From Clostridiaceae bacterium (lineage in GTDB: Bacteria > Bacillota > Clostridia > Acetivibrionales > DULL01), in the NCBI GenBank assembly GCA_012840395.1, contig DULL01000029.1, positions 1-59,755 of the forward strand: 59,755 nt of DNA. The letters run 5' to 3'. Under the pieces are notes generated by a model. It was not told the origin of the DNA and did not search any database. It worked only from the letters and a program-made list of their open reading frames with translations. The stretch's first letter is position 1. Each line of letters begins with the position of its first letter. Made by a program: the position numbers and the translations under genes. Of the stretch, positions 26,330-36,178 are shown piece by piece.

Positions 26330-26471
26330 TTTTGCATGCACCAAAGAAGCAAAAAGCGGGCATAGAAAAAAGCGGGCATAGAAAAAACCGGAAAATCTAT
26401 ATGCTTCCGGTCTCAAAAATTAAGAAGAGTGTTAAATATTAATTAATCCGAGAATATGTCACATTATTTCA

Positions 26472-27644
26472 TTATTCCTTTGTACCAAAAGCTTCTTCCA
26501 ATCGGCGCAGAGCTTCCTGAATGTCCTCATACCTGGATGCGTAACAAATTCTGATATAGCCTTCGCCACCGGGACCGAATGCGCTTCCGGGAGAAGTGAC
26601 AACATGGGTCTTTTCTAAAATATGTTCAGCCGTTTTTTCAGAGGACATTCCAAATTCCGATATATTTGGGAACACATAAAAAGCACCCTTGGGATAAACG
26701 CAGGAGAAGCCTCTGATTCTGTTAAGTCCTTCAACAATTAAGTGGCGGTTCTTGTCGTAGCATTCCACCATTTCAGCTACGTCCTTTTCACCATGATATA
26801 TGGCGCGAACCGCTGCCATTTGCATAGGCTCGGGAACGCTGGCAATCATATTTTCATGAAGTTTAATGAGGTTTTCAACTATCTTTTGATTTGCGCATAT
26901 GTACCCAACGCGGAATCCAGTCATGGCATATGTTTTTGAAAAGCTGTTAATTGTCAGTACATAATCCTCAATTCCGGGAATTGATGCAAGGCTCTTTTGT
27001 TCAAAGCCATCGTAAACGATCTTTTCATAAGTTTCGTCAGAGATAATGAAGATTTTGTATTTCTTAACAAGCTCTGCAATCTCCAATAAATCCTCCCAGT
27101 CAAGAACTCCGCCTGTAGGATTTGAGGGTGAATTTATTATTATCAGCTTTGTTTTTTCCGTAATAAGAGGTTCAATTAAATCTGCAGTCATTTTAAAACC
27201 GTTCTTTTCATCAACCATTGCATAAACGGCCTTTGCGTTAACCATATCAATCTGCCCCCGGTAATCCGGCCAGTTTGGCCCCTGGATAATTACTTCATCG
27301 CCAGGGTTTACAAGAGTTACCATTGCAAGCATAAGTGCTTGTGTGGCACCTGCAGTTACAATTAAGTTCTTATCGGGATCGCACTCAATCCCGTTTTCTT
27401 TTTTCAGCTTGTATGCAAGTGCATCTCTCAGCTCCTTAATACCTGCATTGGGAGTATATTTTGTTTTGCCTGCCTTGAGAGACTCGATTGCTGCATTAAT
27501 TATATGTTCGGGAGTTATAAAGCCAGGTTCGCCGAGGGTAAGGTTAACTGAGTCGTCGTATTTCCTGGCAAGCTCAAACATTCTTCTTACTCCGCTGGGA
27601 AGAGCGTTTTGAGCTGCTGTACTTAATATGTTTCTATTTTTCAT
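26472..27644 (-). CDS. Class I/II PLP-dependent aminotransferase
   Basis: A 390-residue fold-type I aminotransferase of the AspC/PatA group. Seen: N-S-P-S-N-P-T-G-G, D-E-T-Y near residue 195, the PLP lysine in S-F-S-K-T-Y-A-M-T-G-F-R-V-G-Y, and the substrate-carboxylate Arg in Y-I-R-I-C-Y-A. ATG 27644 has GAGGAG eight bases upstream. It follows the M20 amidohydrolase by 55 bases on the same strand. The pair suggests work on N-acyl amino acids, for example the acetyl-diaminopimelate route (PatA plus a deacetylase), but a general aromatic/aspartate aminotransferase is equally possible. Confidence 0.88.
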   Translation of the reverse strand: MKNRNILSTAAQNALPSGVRRMFELARKYDDSVNLTLGEPGFITPEHIINAAIESLKAGKTKYTPNAGIKELRDALAYKLKKENGIECDPDKNLIVTAGATQALMLAMVTLVNPGDEVIIQGPNWPDYRGQIDMVNAKAVYAMVDEKNGFKMTADLIEPLITEKTKLIIINSPSNPTGGVLDWEDLLEIAELVKKYKIFIISDETYEKIVYDGFEQKSLASIPGIEDYVLTINSFSKTYAMTGFRVGYICANQKIVENLIKLHENMIASVPEPMQMAAVRAIYHGEKDVAEMVECYDKNRHLIVEGLNRIRGFSCVYPKGAFYVFPNISEFGMSSEKTAEHILEKTHVVTSPGSAFGPGGEGYIRICYASRYEDIQEALRRLEEAFGTKE

Positions 27645-27699
27645 AAGTATTATCTCCTCTTTAATTACCAAAACTTAGCACAAGAAAATATAATATAAT

Positions 27700-28857
27700 T
27701 TAATATTTAAAATTGCTAATATCTAATATATAGGAACAAAAAGCAAGTATTGCACTTTTCATACCGTCTTCATCAATCACGAAGTCATTATTGTGTGCAA
27801 CAGTAAGTTTTCCGCATCTTTTATTTTCTGTACCAAAGCGGAACAACATCCCCGGCACTTTAGTAAGATACCAGCCAAAGTCTTCTGAACTCATTTTGCG
27901 AGGTACTTCTTCAACTTCTAAATTTACACTTTTTACTATCTTCACAAAATCATTTAGAATTTTCTCGTCATTACGTACCGGACCCGTACTCATGTTCCAG
28001 ATTATTTCTACATTTCCGCCATATTTCTTTGCTATATCCGTACAGATTTCTTTAACCCGTTTACCCACGCGGTCTGCAAAATCCATATCGAAAAAACGGA
28101 AGGAAATATCCATTTCACATAAGTCGGAAATAACGTTGTGTACATGGCCGCCCTTTATTTTGCCCACTGACCAGATATAGGGAATTTGATCTGCTTCTTC
28201 CTTTACCATGTCTCGCATTTTCTGATATGCTTCTACAGCCATTGCGTTAGCATCAATGCCGAACTCGGGAAGTGTGGCATGTGAGGTCTTTCCTAAAAAG
28301 CGTATGGTTGCAGGTATGCATGCCGCCATATAGTCACCATAGTGAATTCCAATTTTACCTGTTTCAAGAGTGTTTTCACAATGTGTGCATATTATATGGT
28401 CAACACCATCGCAAACTCCGTTATCTACCATCATTTTTGCACCACTGACTGCTCCTTCTTCGCTTGGTTGGAAAATCAGTCTTACTCTGCCGGGGAAAGA
28501 TTTTTCATTTTCTTTTAAATATTTTGCAACTGCCAAAAGTATAGCGGTATGAGAGTCGTGACCGCAGGCGTGCATCTGTCCGGGAATTTTTGAAGAATAG
28601 GGAAGGTTTGATTTCTCTTCAACAGGAAGTCCATCCATATCTGCGCGAAGGGCAACAATTTTTCCGGTATTTCCTATTTCGGCAACAACACTTCCTTTTC
28701 CGTATTTATGGGTGTATGGTATACCCATATTTTCGAGCTCTTTTGAAACAAGCCCGACCGTTCTGTCCAAATCAAAACCAATCTCAGGATATTCGTGTAG
28801 CTTTCTTCTGATTTTTACTGAATATTTATGCAATTCATCAAGTTTTTCTGTATTCAT
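27700..28857 (-). CDS. M20-family amidohydrolase (N-acyl amino acid deacylase type)
   Basis: A 385-residue metallopeptidase-fold deacylase. Metal-site motifs M-H-A-C-G-H-D-S-H near residue 95 and the E-E-G pair (P-S-E-E-G-A) near 130 are intact, with the ADMDGLP strand before them. The family removes acyl groups from amino acids; candidates include N-acetyl-diaminopimelate or N-acetylornithine. A GGGGGG tract precedes the ATG. First gene of a leftward pair with the aminotransferase. Confidence 0.88.
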   Translation of the reverse strand: MNTEKLDELHKYSVKIRRKLHEYPEIGFDLDRTVGLVSKELENMGIPYTHKYGKGSVVAEIGNTGKIVALRADMDGLPVEEKSNLPYSSKIPGQMHACGHDSHTAILLAVAKYLKENEKSFPGRVRLIFQPSEEGAVSGAKMMVDNGVCDGVDHIICTHCENTLETGKIGIHYGDYMAACIPATIRFLGKTSHATLPEFGIDANAMAVEAYQKMRDMVKEEADQIPYIWSVGKIKGGHVHNVISDLCEMDISFRFFDMDFADRVGKRVKEICTDIAKKYGGNVEIIWNMSTGPVRNDEKILNDFVKIVKSVNLEVEEVPRKMSSEDFGWYLTKVPGMLFRFGTENKRCGKLTVAHNNDFVIDEDGMKSAILAFCSYILDISNFKY

Positions 28858-29174
28858 GGAATGGCCCCCCGTTAAGTATTTGATCTCATTATAATCATCT
28901 CAGTTTCGGAAAATTAAATAATTTAAACTTATGATAATTTTTTAAGAAAGAGAATGCAAGTTCTTTTACCGAGAAAGGCAAACCTTATTTACATTAATGA
29001 CTTAATATTTCGCAGTATTCTGAAAAAATGCTCAGAATGATAAAAACCCCTTTTGCACAGGGATTCAGTGGAGGCTTTGCAGCCCCCCACTGAACAAGAT
29101 TGATATAATAATTTTAATTATTTAAATTTAAGATTCCGCTTAAAGAAGCGAGTGACTTCTTGAATGACTGTTAT
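28858..29174. repeat. Gap with repeat family C hairpin
   Basis: This 317-base gene-free gap holds the hairpin TTCAGTGGAGGCT (29064-29076) against AGCCCCCCACTGAA (29081-29094), a member of repeat family C in reverse orientation relative to 37191-37221; GGGATTCAGTG at its left edge is the flank seen elsewhere. An AAGCGAGT fragment at about 29145 recalls the family tail. The hairpin may end the leftward MFS gene transcript. Confidence 0.6.
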
Positions 29175-30380
29175 TTAATTCTTTACTGCTCTCTGCCTAA
29201 GGAAGGTAAGAGCTGATGCAATTATAAGCAGTGCGGCAGATACAACATAAGAAGCATTATAACTTCCAGTAGAATCAATAATTCTGGCTGCCAACATCGG
29301 CCCAATAACTCCTCCAAACCCCCAGGCAGTAAATACCAGACCATAATTAACTCCCAGATTTTTTATGCCATATGATTCAGCCGTAGCAGCCGGAAAAACA
29401 GAGAATAGGGCTCCATAACATAGTCCGGCAATAGCTACACCTACAGAAAGAGAACCATAGGATAAGTATTGGCTGAAAAAGGCCATATTAACTGCCTGTA
29501 ATAAGAATATAAACCTCATTGTATTTGTATGTCCGAACCTGTCAGAAACAAAACCACCTATAATCCTGCCTAATGTATTGAAAATGGCAAGCAGTACTAC
29601 AAGCATGTAGCCATTTTCCCATTGAGCCTGCTTTATTGCTATATTCGCAATATGACCGATTATCATCAGACCTGCGGAAGAAGTGAAAGCATACATAATC
29701 CATAGTTTATAGAAGTTCGGTGTCTTCAACATATCTTTCCAGTCATAGTCCATATTGTTTTCAGGCTCTGAACTCTGTTTTCTATTAACCGAAGATGATG
29801 TTTTTGCTGGTTGCGCCGTGGGAGCATCAAATAAAAGCTGGGAAAAGAGAATCAATAGTATAAAGGCACCAGTTCCAAGGTAAAAAAATGCCTTTGAAAT
29901 GCCATAGCTTAGTAACAGGCTGTTTGTCAGAGGAGATATATAGACAGCTGCAAAACCTACACCCGAAACAACTATTCCGGAAATTAAACCTTTTTTATTT
30001 ACCGGGAACCATTTTACCGCTGAAGGTGTTGTAGCCGCATAACAAAAACCTATTCCGGCACCACCTAAAATGCCGAAAGTCAATACCATCATTAAAGGAT
30101 TACTTGTTATGCCGGACAATAAAAGTCCGCACCCCAAAAGAATTCCTCCAATAGTGGAGATTAGCCTCGGACCTTTTATATCCTGAAACTTTCCTGCAAA
30201 AATCATTATAACTGCAAAGACAAGTGTACAAACAGTATAAGGCAATGAAGCCTCTGTACTGGTCCATCCGAACTCTTTTATCAATGCCTTACTCATAATA
30301 CTCCATATATATAGTACACCCAATATTAGATTAATACCTGTGGCAGCAGAAGTTACAATCCATCCTTTGAAATTACGCAT
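29175..30380 (-). CDS. OFA-type MFS transporter
   Basis: A 401-residue inner-membrane protein with twelve hydrophobic helices split by a polar loop near residues 195-215. It resembles the oxalate/formate antiporter branch of the major facilitator superfamily: N-terminal N-L-I-L-G-V-L-Y-I-W-S, the long helix pairs, and D-R-F-G-H-T-N as the A-like motif between helices 8 and 9. Some family members move lactate. Substrate is unknown. GGAGG precedes the ATG. A structured-looking leader lies 100-260 bases upstream. Confidence 0.85.
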   Translation of the reverse strand: MRNFKGWIVTSAATGINLILGVLYIWSIMSKALIKEFGWTSTEASLPYTVCTLVFAVIMIFAGKFQDIKGPRLISTIGGILLGCGLLLSGITSNPLMMVLTFGILGGAGIGFCYAATTPSAVKWFPVNKKGLISGIVVSGVGFAAVYISPLTNSLLLSYGISKAFFYLGTGAFILLILFSQLLFDAPTAQPAKTSSSVNRKQSSEPENNMDYDWKDMLKTPNFYKLWIMYAFTSSAGLMIIGHIANIAIKQAQWENGYMLVVLLAIFNTLGRIIGGFVSDRFGHTNTMRFIFLLQAVNMAFFSQYLSYGSLSVGVAIAGLCYGALFSVFPAATAESYGIKNLGVNYGLVFTAWGFGGVIGPMLAARIIDSTGSYNASYVVSAALLIIASALTFLRQRAVKN

Positions 30381-30982
30381 AAAGATAACCTCCGTTATAA
30401 ATATTAATTTTTATTTTTTCTGTTAATTTGTTAAAGGAATGAATCCGGATAGGAATTAAAAGATTGACATTAATACACCCCCTAAAGATAATAATAAAAA
30501 TTGCGTAGATATTTTTATCTACCTCTAATCTTTAGGGAGCCGTCTATTACCTGAATACCTGAACCAATTCGGGCATCCAAAACCGAAGGTCCCAGAAAAG
30601 TTCTCCTGATTTTCTTAGAGATGTTTACCCATAAAGCTTTACCAAGTATAAAAGATTTATGAAAACAACTTAAGAAAACCTGTTAAATTTTATTTATCAT
30701 TTAAAGAAAAACCAACTATAACTATTTATTTAACTAATGCAAATTACAAACAATAATCAATTAGTTATTGTTATCACATACTGATTTTATAATGATACAT
30801 TATATATTATATTATGAACAGCTTATTGTAAAGTTGTTAAAATAAGAAAAGTTAAAATACGATAAGCGTAGTAAATTTGAAACCGTTTTTGTCGATAAAA
30901 TTAAAGAAAGGATTTAAACATTTATATTAATATAATTTGTACTTGTAAGTACATAAAATTAAATAATTTGGGGGGCAGTTAA
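30381..30982. other. Divergent intergenic region with three adjacent hairpins
   Basis: 602 bases between the leftward MFS gene and rightward chemoreceptor gene. CCCTAAAGAT (30480-30489) pairs ATCTTTAGGG (30528-30537), enclosing a second stem GTAGAT/ATCTAC (30505-30522). Next, ACC-AA-TTCGG (about 30562-30571) pairs CCGAAGGT (30582-30589), then AGAAAA/TTTTCT around 30593-30616. Spacing and GC content above background suggest a structured RNA, most likely the leftward leader of the MFS gene. I could not match it to a riboswitch class. Confidence 0.5.
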
Positions 30983-32785
30983 GTGAATTTAGAAAAAGCT
31001 AATAAACAATTAATTCTGTTGACACCTATAACATATATAATTTTTATAATTAATTGTATTATAGGATATCTAACTGACAAAACCACACAAACACCTTTAA
31101 TTGTTTCCATTGTATTAGGATTAGTAAGTTGCATAGCTTTATTTTTTATATATAAAGCTAACAAGGTCTCTAAGTTAATTAAATATATTACTTTTGCAGG
31201 GCTATATATAAATCATTTGTTCCTAATGATCGCAACAGAAATTTCACTAAGTAATTTTATTGTATTTATTATATTGATAACCATGTCTTTAATGTTTTTT
31301 GACAAGAAGTTTACATACTCAATTTTGGCAATAGCTATATTAACACATGTAGTTTTTACTGTTTCAAAGATGTCTGATAATATAAACATGTTAGATATAT
31401 TATTAAATCTGTTGATATTAGTTGGTCTTATTTGTACAACATATATTTCATTAAGGATATATGGGGAAACAGTTGAGCTTGTAAAAATCAATACAGGGAA
31501 GATAACAGGCAACTTTAGGAATGTTGGAGATATTGCTAATTACATATATGAAAAAGTAACGCAATTAGAATCTGAGACTAAAATACTAAGGAAAGGCAGC
31601 AATGAGTTCCAGGTATCATTAAAAGATGTCACTAAAGCTATTGAAGATATTGCTGCGGGTTCTTCAAGTATAATAGCTGATACTGAAAAAATAGCATTAC
31701 ATGTGGACGAATTAGAAAAAACTCTTTCAGATAATCGGGAGCATATAAGGTGCGTTACTGAAAATATGGATAGAATAATAGATATTAAGAATCAAGGGCT
31801 AAAATTAATGAGTGAATTGAGTAATATAACTGAAATAACATCAAATGCAGTTGCAGAGATAAATAAAATGGTCAATGAAACCAGTGATAATACAAATAAA
31901 ATAGTTTCTGCTGGTGAATATATAAAACACATAGCCGCACAAACTAATCTGCTGGCTTTAAATGCTGCCATAGAGGCGTCTGCAGCCGGACAATCCAATA
32001 CGGGATTTGCAGTAATAGCAGAAGAAATAAGGAGTTTATCCGCCGAAACCAATAGATATGTTAAGGAAATACAAAATTATACAACAGCTTTGGCTGAGAG
32101 CGTAGTTAGCGCCGTTAATGCATTGAATAAAGTAAATTCGGCTATAGAGAATGAAATAAATGGAGTAAAAGATATGGATGATCTATTGGATAAAATACAC
32201 GAATCTACTACATCCACACAAAATTACATAGTTAAACTAAATGAGTCCGGAGAAACAATATTAGAACAGGCAAAAGAAATTAAAGAGTTAATAACAAATT
32301 TATATGCTGTTAATCAAGAGAATTCTGCAAATATGAACCAGGCATCCAATAGTATGAGTAATCAGAATCCCTATGTTGATTCTTTAATTAAGCTTGTTAA
32401 TAATTTGTGTGATATGGCTTATAACTTAAGAGACAAATCTATGGAAATTAAAATGTTGATTGATGCAGGGTTGTTAATAGATTACCTTGATGCAGAAGGT
32501 TATAGTAATGACAATCTTATAGAGGCATGTCGGAAGTTGAATATAACAACAGCATATGTGGCTGATGAAACAGGATACGTACACTATTGCAATGAAGAAA
32601 TAGGAAGGGGTGTAAACCTGTTTAAATTTGATAAAAACTTTAAAAAATTATTGGGCGATGTTGATTATATTGCAAGCCCTATTAAACGAAGAGCAGAAGA
32701 TGGAAAAATGTTTAAATTTTTATCTGTAAGCAGGAATAAAAGAATTTACGAATTAGGGATAGATTTATCAGGTTCCCAAAAGTAA
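30983..32785 (+). CDS. Methyl-accepting chemotaxis protein with C-terminal sensor-like domain
   Basis: A 600-residue membrane receptor. About six hydrophobic helices occupy residues 12-160 with no large extracellular domain. The signalling hairpin tip I-A-A-Q-T-N-L-L-A-L-N-A-A-I-E-A is near residues 313-328. Unusually, about 110 residues after the signalling coil (from I-D-A-G-L-L-I-D-Y) form an extra domain that looks like a PAS/Cache-type sensor, with V-A-D-E-T-G-Y-V-H. GTG start with a G-rich tract upstream. The gene is alone; no chemotaxis kinase genes are nearby. Confidence 0.85.
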   Translation: MNLEKANKQLILLTPITYIIFIINCIIGYLTDKTTQTPLIVSIVLGLVSCIALFFIYKANKVSKLIKYITFAGLYINHLFLMIATEISLSNFIVFIILITMSLMFFDKKFTYSILAIAILTHVVFTVSKMSDNINMLDILLNLLILVGLICTTYISLRIYGETVELVKINTGKITGNFRNVGDIANYIYEKVTQLESETKILRKGSNEFQVSLKDVTKAIEDIAAGSSSIIADTEKIALHVDELEKTLSDNREHIRCVTENMDRIIDIKNQGLKLMSELSNITEITSNAVAEINKMVNETSDNTNKIVSAGEYIKHIAAQTNLLALNAAIEASAAGQSNTGFAVIAEEIRSLSAETNRYVKEIQNYTTALAESVVSAVNALNKVNSAIENEINGVKDMDDLLDKIHESTTSTQNYIVKLNESGETILEQAKEIKELITNLYAVNQENSANMNQASNSMSNQNPYVDSLIKLVNNLCDMAYNLRDKSMEIKMLIDAGLLIDYLDAEGYSNDNLIEACRKLNITTAYVADETGYVHYCNEEIGRGVNLFKFDKNFKKLLGDVDYIASPIKRRAEDGKMFKFLSVSRNKRIYELGIDLSGSQK

Positions 32786-32802
32786 CTCTATTTTCCATTT
32801 AT

Positions 32803-33999
32803 CTACAATTGTGCGATTGCTTCCTTCAGGCGGTTCAATCCCTTTTGTAAGACAGCACGGGGGCAGGCGATATTAAAACGCTGGAACCCCTGGCCTCCTG
32901 CTCCAAATGAAGGACCAGAAAACAGCCAAATTCTTGCTTTCTGAATCAAAAACTGTTCCAGCTCCCGGTCTGAAAGCCCTAATTCTCTGCAATCAAGCCA
33001 AACAAGGTAGGTGCCTTCGGGATTGACCATGCGTATAGCAGGTAGTTCATTATTCAAAAAACTTCTAAACAGTGCAAGGTTATCGGTTAAATAGCATATT
33101 AGGGCATCCAGCCACTGTGCTCCCTGCTCGTAGGCAGCCTGGCAGGCAAGCAATCCCATCAGATTGGGCTGGCTGTAACCGGTTCTCCAAAATTCTTCAA
33201 TGAACATGCGGCGGATTTTTTCATTCTTTATAAAAATATTTGAAATTTGAAGCCCGGGAAGGTTAAAGGTTTTGGATGGAGCTGTGCAGGTCACAGTAAT
33301 ATCGGCATATTCCGGCTTAAGACCTGCAAACACCAGATGGCGGTATTCGGGGTAGACAAAATCATGATGTATCTCATCGGAAATAACGTAAACTCCGTAC
33401 CGGAGGCATATGTCTCCAAGGGCAGTCAGCTCTTCTCTTGTCCAGACGCGGCCAACAGGATTATGAGGACTGCAAAGAATAAACAACTTTACTTTTTCTT
33501 TTACAATTTGACGTTCAAATTCATCCAGATTCATATGATAACGGCCATCTCTGTAAAGCAGTTCATTAACCACCAATCGGCGGTTGTTAATCTTCACTGA
33601 ATTCTCGAAGGGAGTGTACACCGGCTGCTGAATCATAACAGCATCTCCAGGCTTGGTTAAGGCGCGAATGGCAGTGCAAATGGCAAAAACCACACCAGGT
33701 GCTTTTATAAGCCATTCAGGCTTGATATGCCAGTCAAACCTGTTCCGGTACCAGCAAAGCAAGGCATTGAAGTAAGCTTCGTCCATGGAATCGCTGTATC
33801 CGAAAATACCATGTTGTATTCTTCTGGATAATGCCTCGAGAACAGCAGGCGGTGATTTAAAGTCCATATCTGCCACCCAGAAAGGGAGTACATCTTCGGG
33901 CATGCTCCGTTTTTGTGCCAGATCATATTTTAAAGAGCAAGTTTTGCGGCGCTCTATTATTTCATTAAAGTCATACAATGGCATTTCAAAATTATACAT
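32803..33999 (-). CDS. PatB/MalY-type C-S lyase (cystathionine beta-lyase)
   Basis: A 398-residue PLP enzyme of the MalY/PatB branch. Seen: W-V-A-D-M-D-F near residue 43, C-S-P-H-N-P-V-G-R, D-E-I-H-H-D and the PLP lysine in A-P-S-K-T-F-N-L-P-G. The branch cleaves cystathionine or other cysteine S-conjugates to a thiol, pyruvate and ammonia. ATG 33999 has GGAGGA seven bases upstream. It follows the trans-sulfuration gene on the same strand, giving a cystathionine-to-homocysteine step beside its synthesis. Confidence 0.88.
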   Translation of the reverse strand: MYNFEMPLYDFNEIIERRKTCSLKYDLAQKRSMPEDVLPFWVADMDFKSPPAVLEALSRRIQHGIFGYSDSMDEAYFNALLCWYRNRFDWHIKPEWLIKAPGVVFAICTAIRALTKPGDAVMIQQPVYTPFENSVKINNRRLVVNELLYRDGRYHMNLDEFERQIVKEKVKLFILCSPHNPVGRVWTREELTALGDICLRYGVYVISDEIHHDFVYPEYRHLVFAGLKPEYADITVTCTAPSKTFNLPGLQISNIFIKNEKIRRMFIEEFWRTGYSQPNLMGLLACQAAYEQGAQWLDALICYLTDNLALFRSFLNNELPAIRMVNPEGTYLVWLDCRELGLSDRELEQFLIQKARIWLFSGPSFGAGGQGFQRFNIACPRAVLQKGLNRLKEAIAQL

Positions 34000-34120
34000 T
34001 GATAGTTCCTCCATTACAGTCTCTATTCAGGCCACCATCCAAGCCTCAATCTATCGGCCCGCGTCCTATATAAACCGCATAGACCAATATTATATACAAC
34101 TCTATTTATTAAGCATCCAT

Positions 34121-35257
34121 CTATCCATTCAGGGCTTGCCTAAGGTCAGCTATAAGGTCCCCGGCAGACTCCAGACCGACAGACAGCCGCAACAGGCAAT
34201 CCCCGATTCCTCTTGCTTCCCGCTCTTCGGCCGGGATATCCGCATGGGTCTGGAGCATCGGATATGTGATAAGGCTTTCTACACCGCCCAGACTTTCTGC
34301 ATATTGGATAAGCGATACCTTTTCCAGTATTCGGTGGGCGGTTTTACTGCAGTCTGTTTCAAAAGAAAGCATAGCACCAAAGCCGGAAGTCTGCTTTTTT
34401 GTAATCTCATATCCAGGATGATCCGGAAATCCAGGATAATGTACAGCTTTAATCTTGTCCTGCTCGAGAAGCCATTGCGCAATCTCAAAGGCTGTTTTCT
34501 GCTGCTGTTCCATACGTACTGGTAAAGTTTTGATACCCCGGATCAGAAGCCAGCTGTCAAAGGGTGAGAGGCATGCTCCAATCGTCTTGGACAGAAACCT
34601 GAGCCGTTCGGCCAAAACCTCATTGGACACAATTAAGAAACCAGCCAGTGTATCGTTATGCCCACCCAAATATTTGGTACCGCTGTGTATTACCACATCT
34701 GCACCTAATAGCAGCGGCTTTTGAAGATACGGTGTAAGAAAGGTGTTATCAACAATCAGCAAAAGATTATTTGCCTTGCAGAACCGGGAAACTGCTGCAA
34801 TGTCAGTAACCTTCATCATGGGATTTGTGGGTGTTTCGATAAAAACCGCTTTTGTTTCAGGCCTTAATCGTTCCTGAATATTTTGAATATGAGAGGTATC
34901 CACGTAATCAAAGGTAAGCCCGTTTTTCATGGAAACATATTGGAAAAAGCGGTGAGAACCTCCATACAAATCATCGGTGGAAATTATATGATCTCCCGGA
35001 GAAAATAACTCCATCAGTGTAGTAATGGCAGCCATTCCTGAGGAAAAAGCCATGGCATCCAAACCGCCTTCCAGTTTTGCCACCGTTTGTTCGAGATATT
35101 CCCTGGTAGGATTTTGGGATCTGGAGTAATCAAAACCTGTGCTTAAGCCCACCCCGGGATGCACAAAGGTTGCCGACTGAAAAATTGGAACACTGACAGC
35201 GCCGACGGTATCATACTTTTTATTACTTCCGTGGATGCATAACGTTGAAAAATCCAT
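34121..35257 (-). CDS. Trans-sulfuration PLP enzyme, cystathionine gamma-synthase/lyase family
   Basis: A 378-residue Cys/Met-metabolism PLP enzyme. Seen: Y-S-R-S-Q-N-P-T-R near residue 46, S-S-G-M-A-A, D-N-T-F-L-T-P-Y and the PLP lysine in H-S-G-T-K-Y-L-G-G-H. Sequence alone does not separate cystathionine gamma-synthase from gamma-lyase; the neighbouring C-S lyase favours synthase in the cysteine-to-homocysteine direction. ATG 35257 is preferred over 35263 because AAAGGA then has eight-base spacing. Confidence 0.88.
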   Translation of the reverse strand: MDFSTLCIHGSNKKYDTVGAVSVPIFQSATFVHPGVGLSTGFDYSRSQNPTREYLEQTVAKLEGGLDAMAFSSGMAAITTLMELFSPGDHIISTDDLYGGSHRFFQYVSMKNGLTFDYVDTSHIQNIQERLRPETKAVFIETPTNPMMKVTDIAAVSRFCKANNLLLIVDNTFLTPYLQKPLLLGADVVIHSGTKYLGGHNDTLAGFLIVSNEVLAERLRFLSKTIGACLSPFDSWLLIRGIKTLPVRMEQQQKTAFEIAQWLLEQDKIKAVHYPGFPDHPGYEITKKQTSGFGAMLSFETDCSKTAHRILEKVSLIQYAESLGGVESLITYPMLQTHADIPAEEREARGIGDCLLRLSVGLESAGDLIADLRQALNG

Positions 35258-35423
35258 AAACATCTTCCTTTACTCATTTAATACCATGTTTTATAAATCT
35301 TTACACTCTTATCAACCTTTACCAGTACTTAATATATTTTATAGATCTATATATCTATATCTTTTGCAGATCATTTATATTTACATCTCATTTATATCAC
35401 CATCAAGTATTTAGTATCCTTTT

Positions 35424-35873
35424 TTATATATAAAACATTATTGCATGATCCTGCTTATGTTTTTCTGCTTCATTGACAAGGTCTGCCAGGGTTATTCCTT
35501 TTAATAGTTTTATAATATTTTGATCAAGCACATTAAAAATGGACAACCGCAAGGCTTTTTCAATTTCAGGTGCTTTTTCAGGAACAGTATCCTGGGTTTG
35601 CTCAAATAGTGATACTTCCACAGCAGACAATATATCAAAGGTGGTTATTTGATCAGGTGCTTGTGACAGTTGATAACCGCCCTGCGAACCTTTAGAGGAA
35701 AAAACGAGTTCGGCTTTTTTCAGCAATGAAAATACCTGTTCCAGATATATTTTGGATATGCCAAGTTCTCCCGAAATGGTGATTATGGTAACATACTCAC
35801 CATTATTATATTGCTGTGCCATGAATGTTAATGCTGCCAGGGCATACCGTCCTTTCGCTGAAATTCTCATCAT
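35424..35873 (-). CDS. Rrf2-family regulator, CymR-like
   Basis: Winged-helix regulator of about 149 residues with the Rrf2 opening R-I-S-A-K-G-R-Y-A-L-A-A-L and recognition region I-S-K-I-Y-L-E-Q-V-F and G-S-Q-G-G-Y-Q-L. The three-cysteine cluster of IscR-type Fe-S sensors is absent, which fits CymR. Divergent cysK and the adjacent trans-sulfuration genes point to control of cysteine metabolism, where CymR is known to act with cysteine synthase as co-repressor. ATG 35870 is an alternative start. Confidence 0.85.
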   Translation of the reverse strand: MMRISAKGRYALAALTFMAQQYNNGEYVTIITISGELGISKIYLEQVFSLLKKAELVFSSKGSQGGYQLSQAPDQITTFDILSAVEVSLFEQTQDTVPEKAPEIEKALRLSIFNVLDQNIIKLLKGITLADLVNEAEKHKQDHAIMFYI

Positions 35874-36102
35874 TATCACTCTTTCATATATAAATAGTAT
35901 GTTTTTATAATACAATATAATAAAGATAATAAAAGGTGATGTCAATATAGTTTTTAATATTGTTGCATAAATGCGAAGCGGGAAAAATCATTATCAGGCG
36001 ATTAAACAAAACATCGTCAGGTACGAAACTGGTTGAACGAAACAGTTGAAATTACATTTTGAAATTTATATGTAATTTTTTCCGTTATTTTTAATAAAAA
36101 TA

Positions 36103-36157
36103 TTGACACTGTAATTTATACGTAGTATGATAATTCATATAAAACATATATGAATTA
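36103..36157 (+). promoter_or_regulatory. cysK promoter with overlapping operator dyad
   Basis: TTGACA (36103-36108) and TATGAT (36126-36131) have a 17-base spacer. An 11-base perfect dyad, TAATTCATATA (36131-36141) and TATATGAATTA (36147-36157), covers the transcription start, a probable Rrf2 repressor site. Confidence 0.75.
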
Positions 36158-36178
36158 TATAAAAAAGGATGTGTGATT

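Noticed and set aside
30480-30640. T-box, c-di-GMP, glycine or TPP riboswitch
   Set aside because: Individual short matches such as ACCGAAGG were noted, but the remaining conserved blocks of each class are absent.
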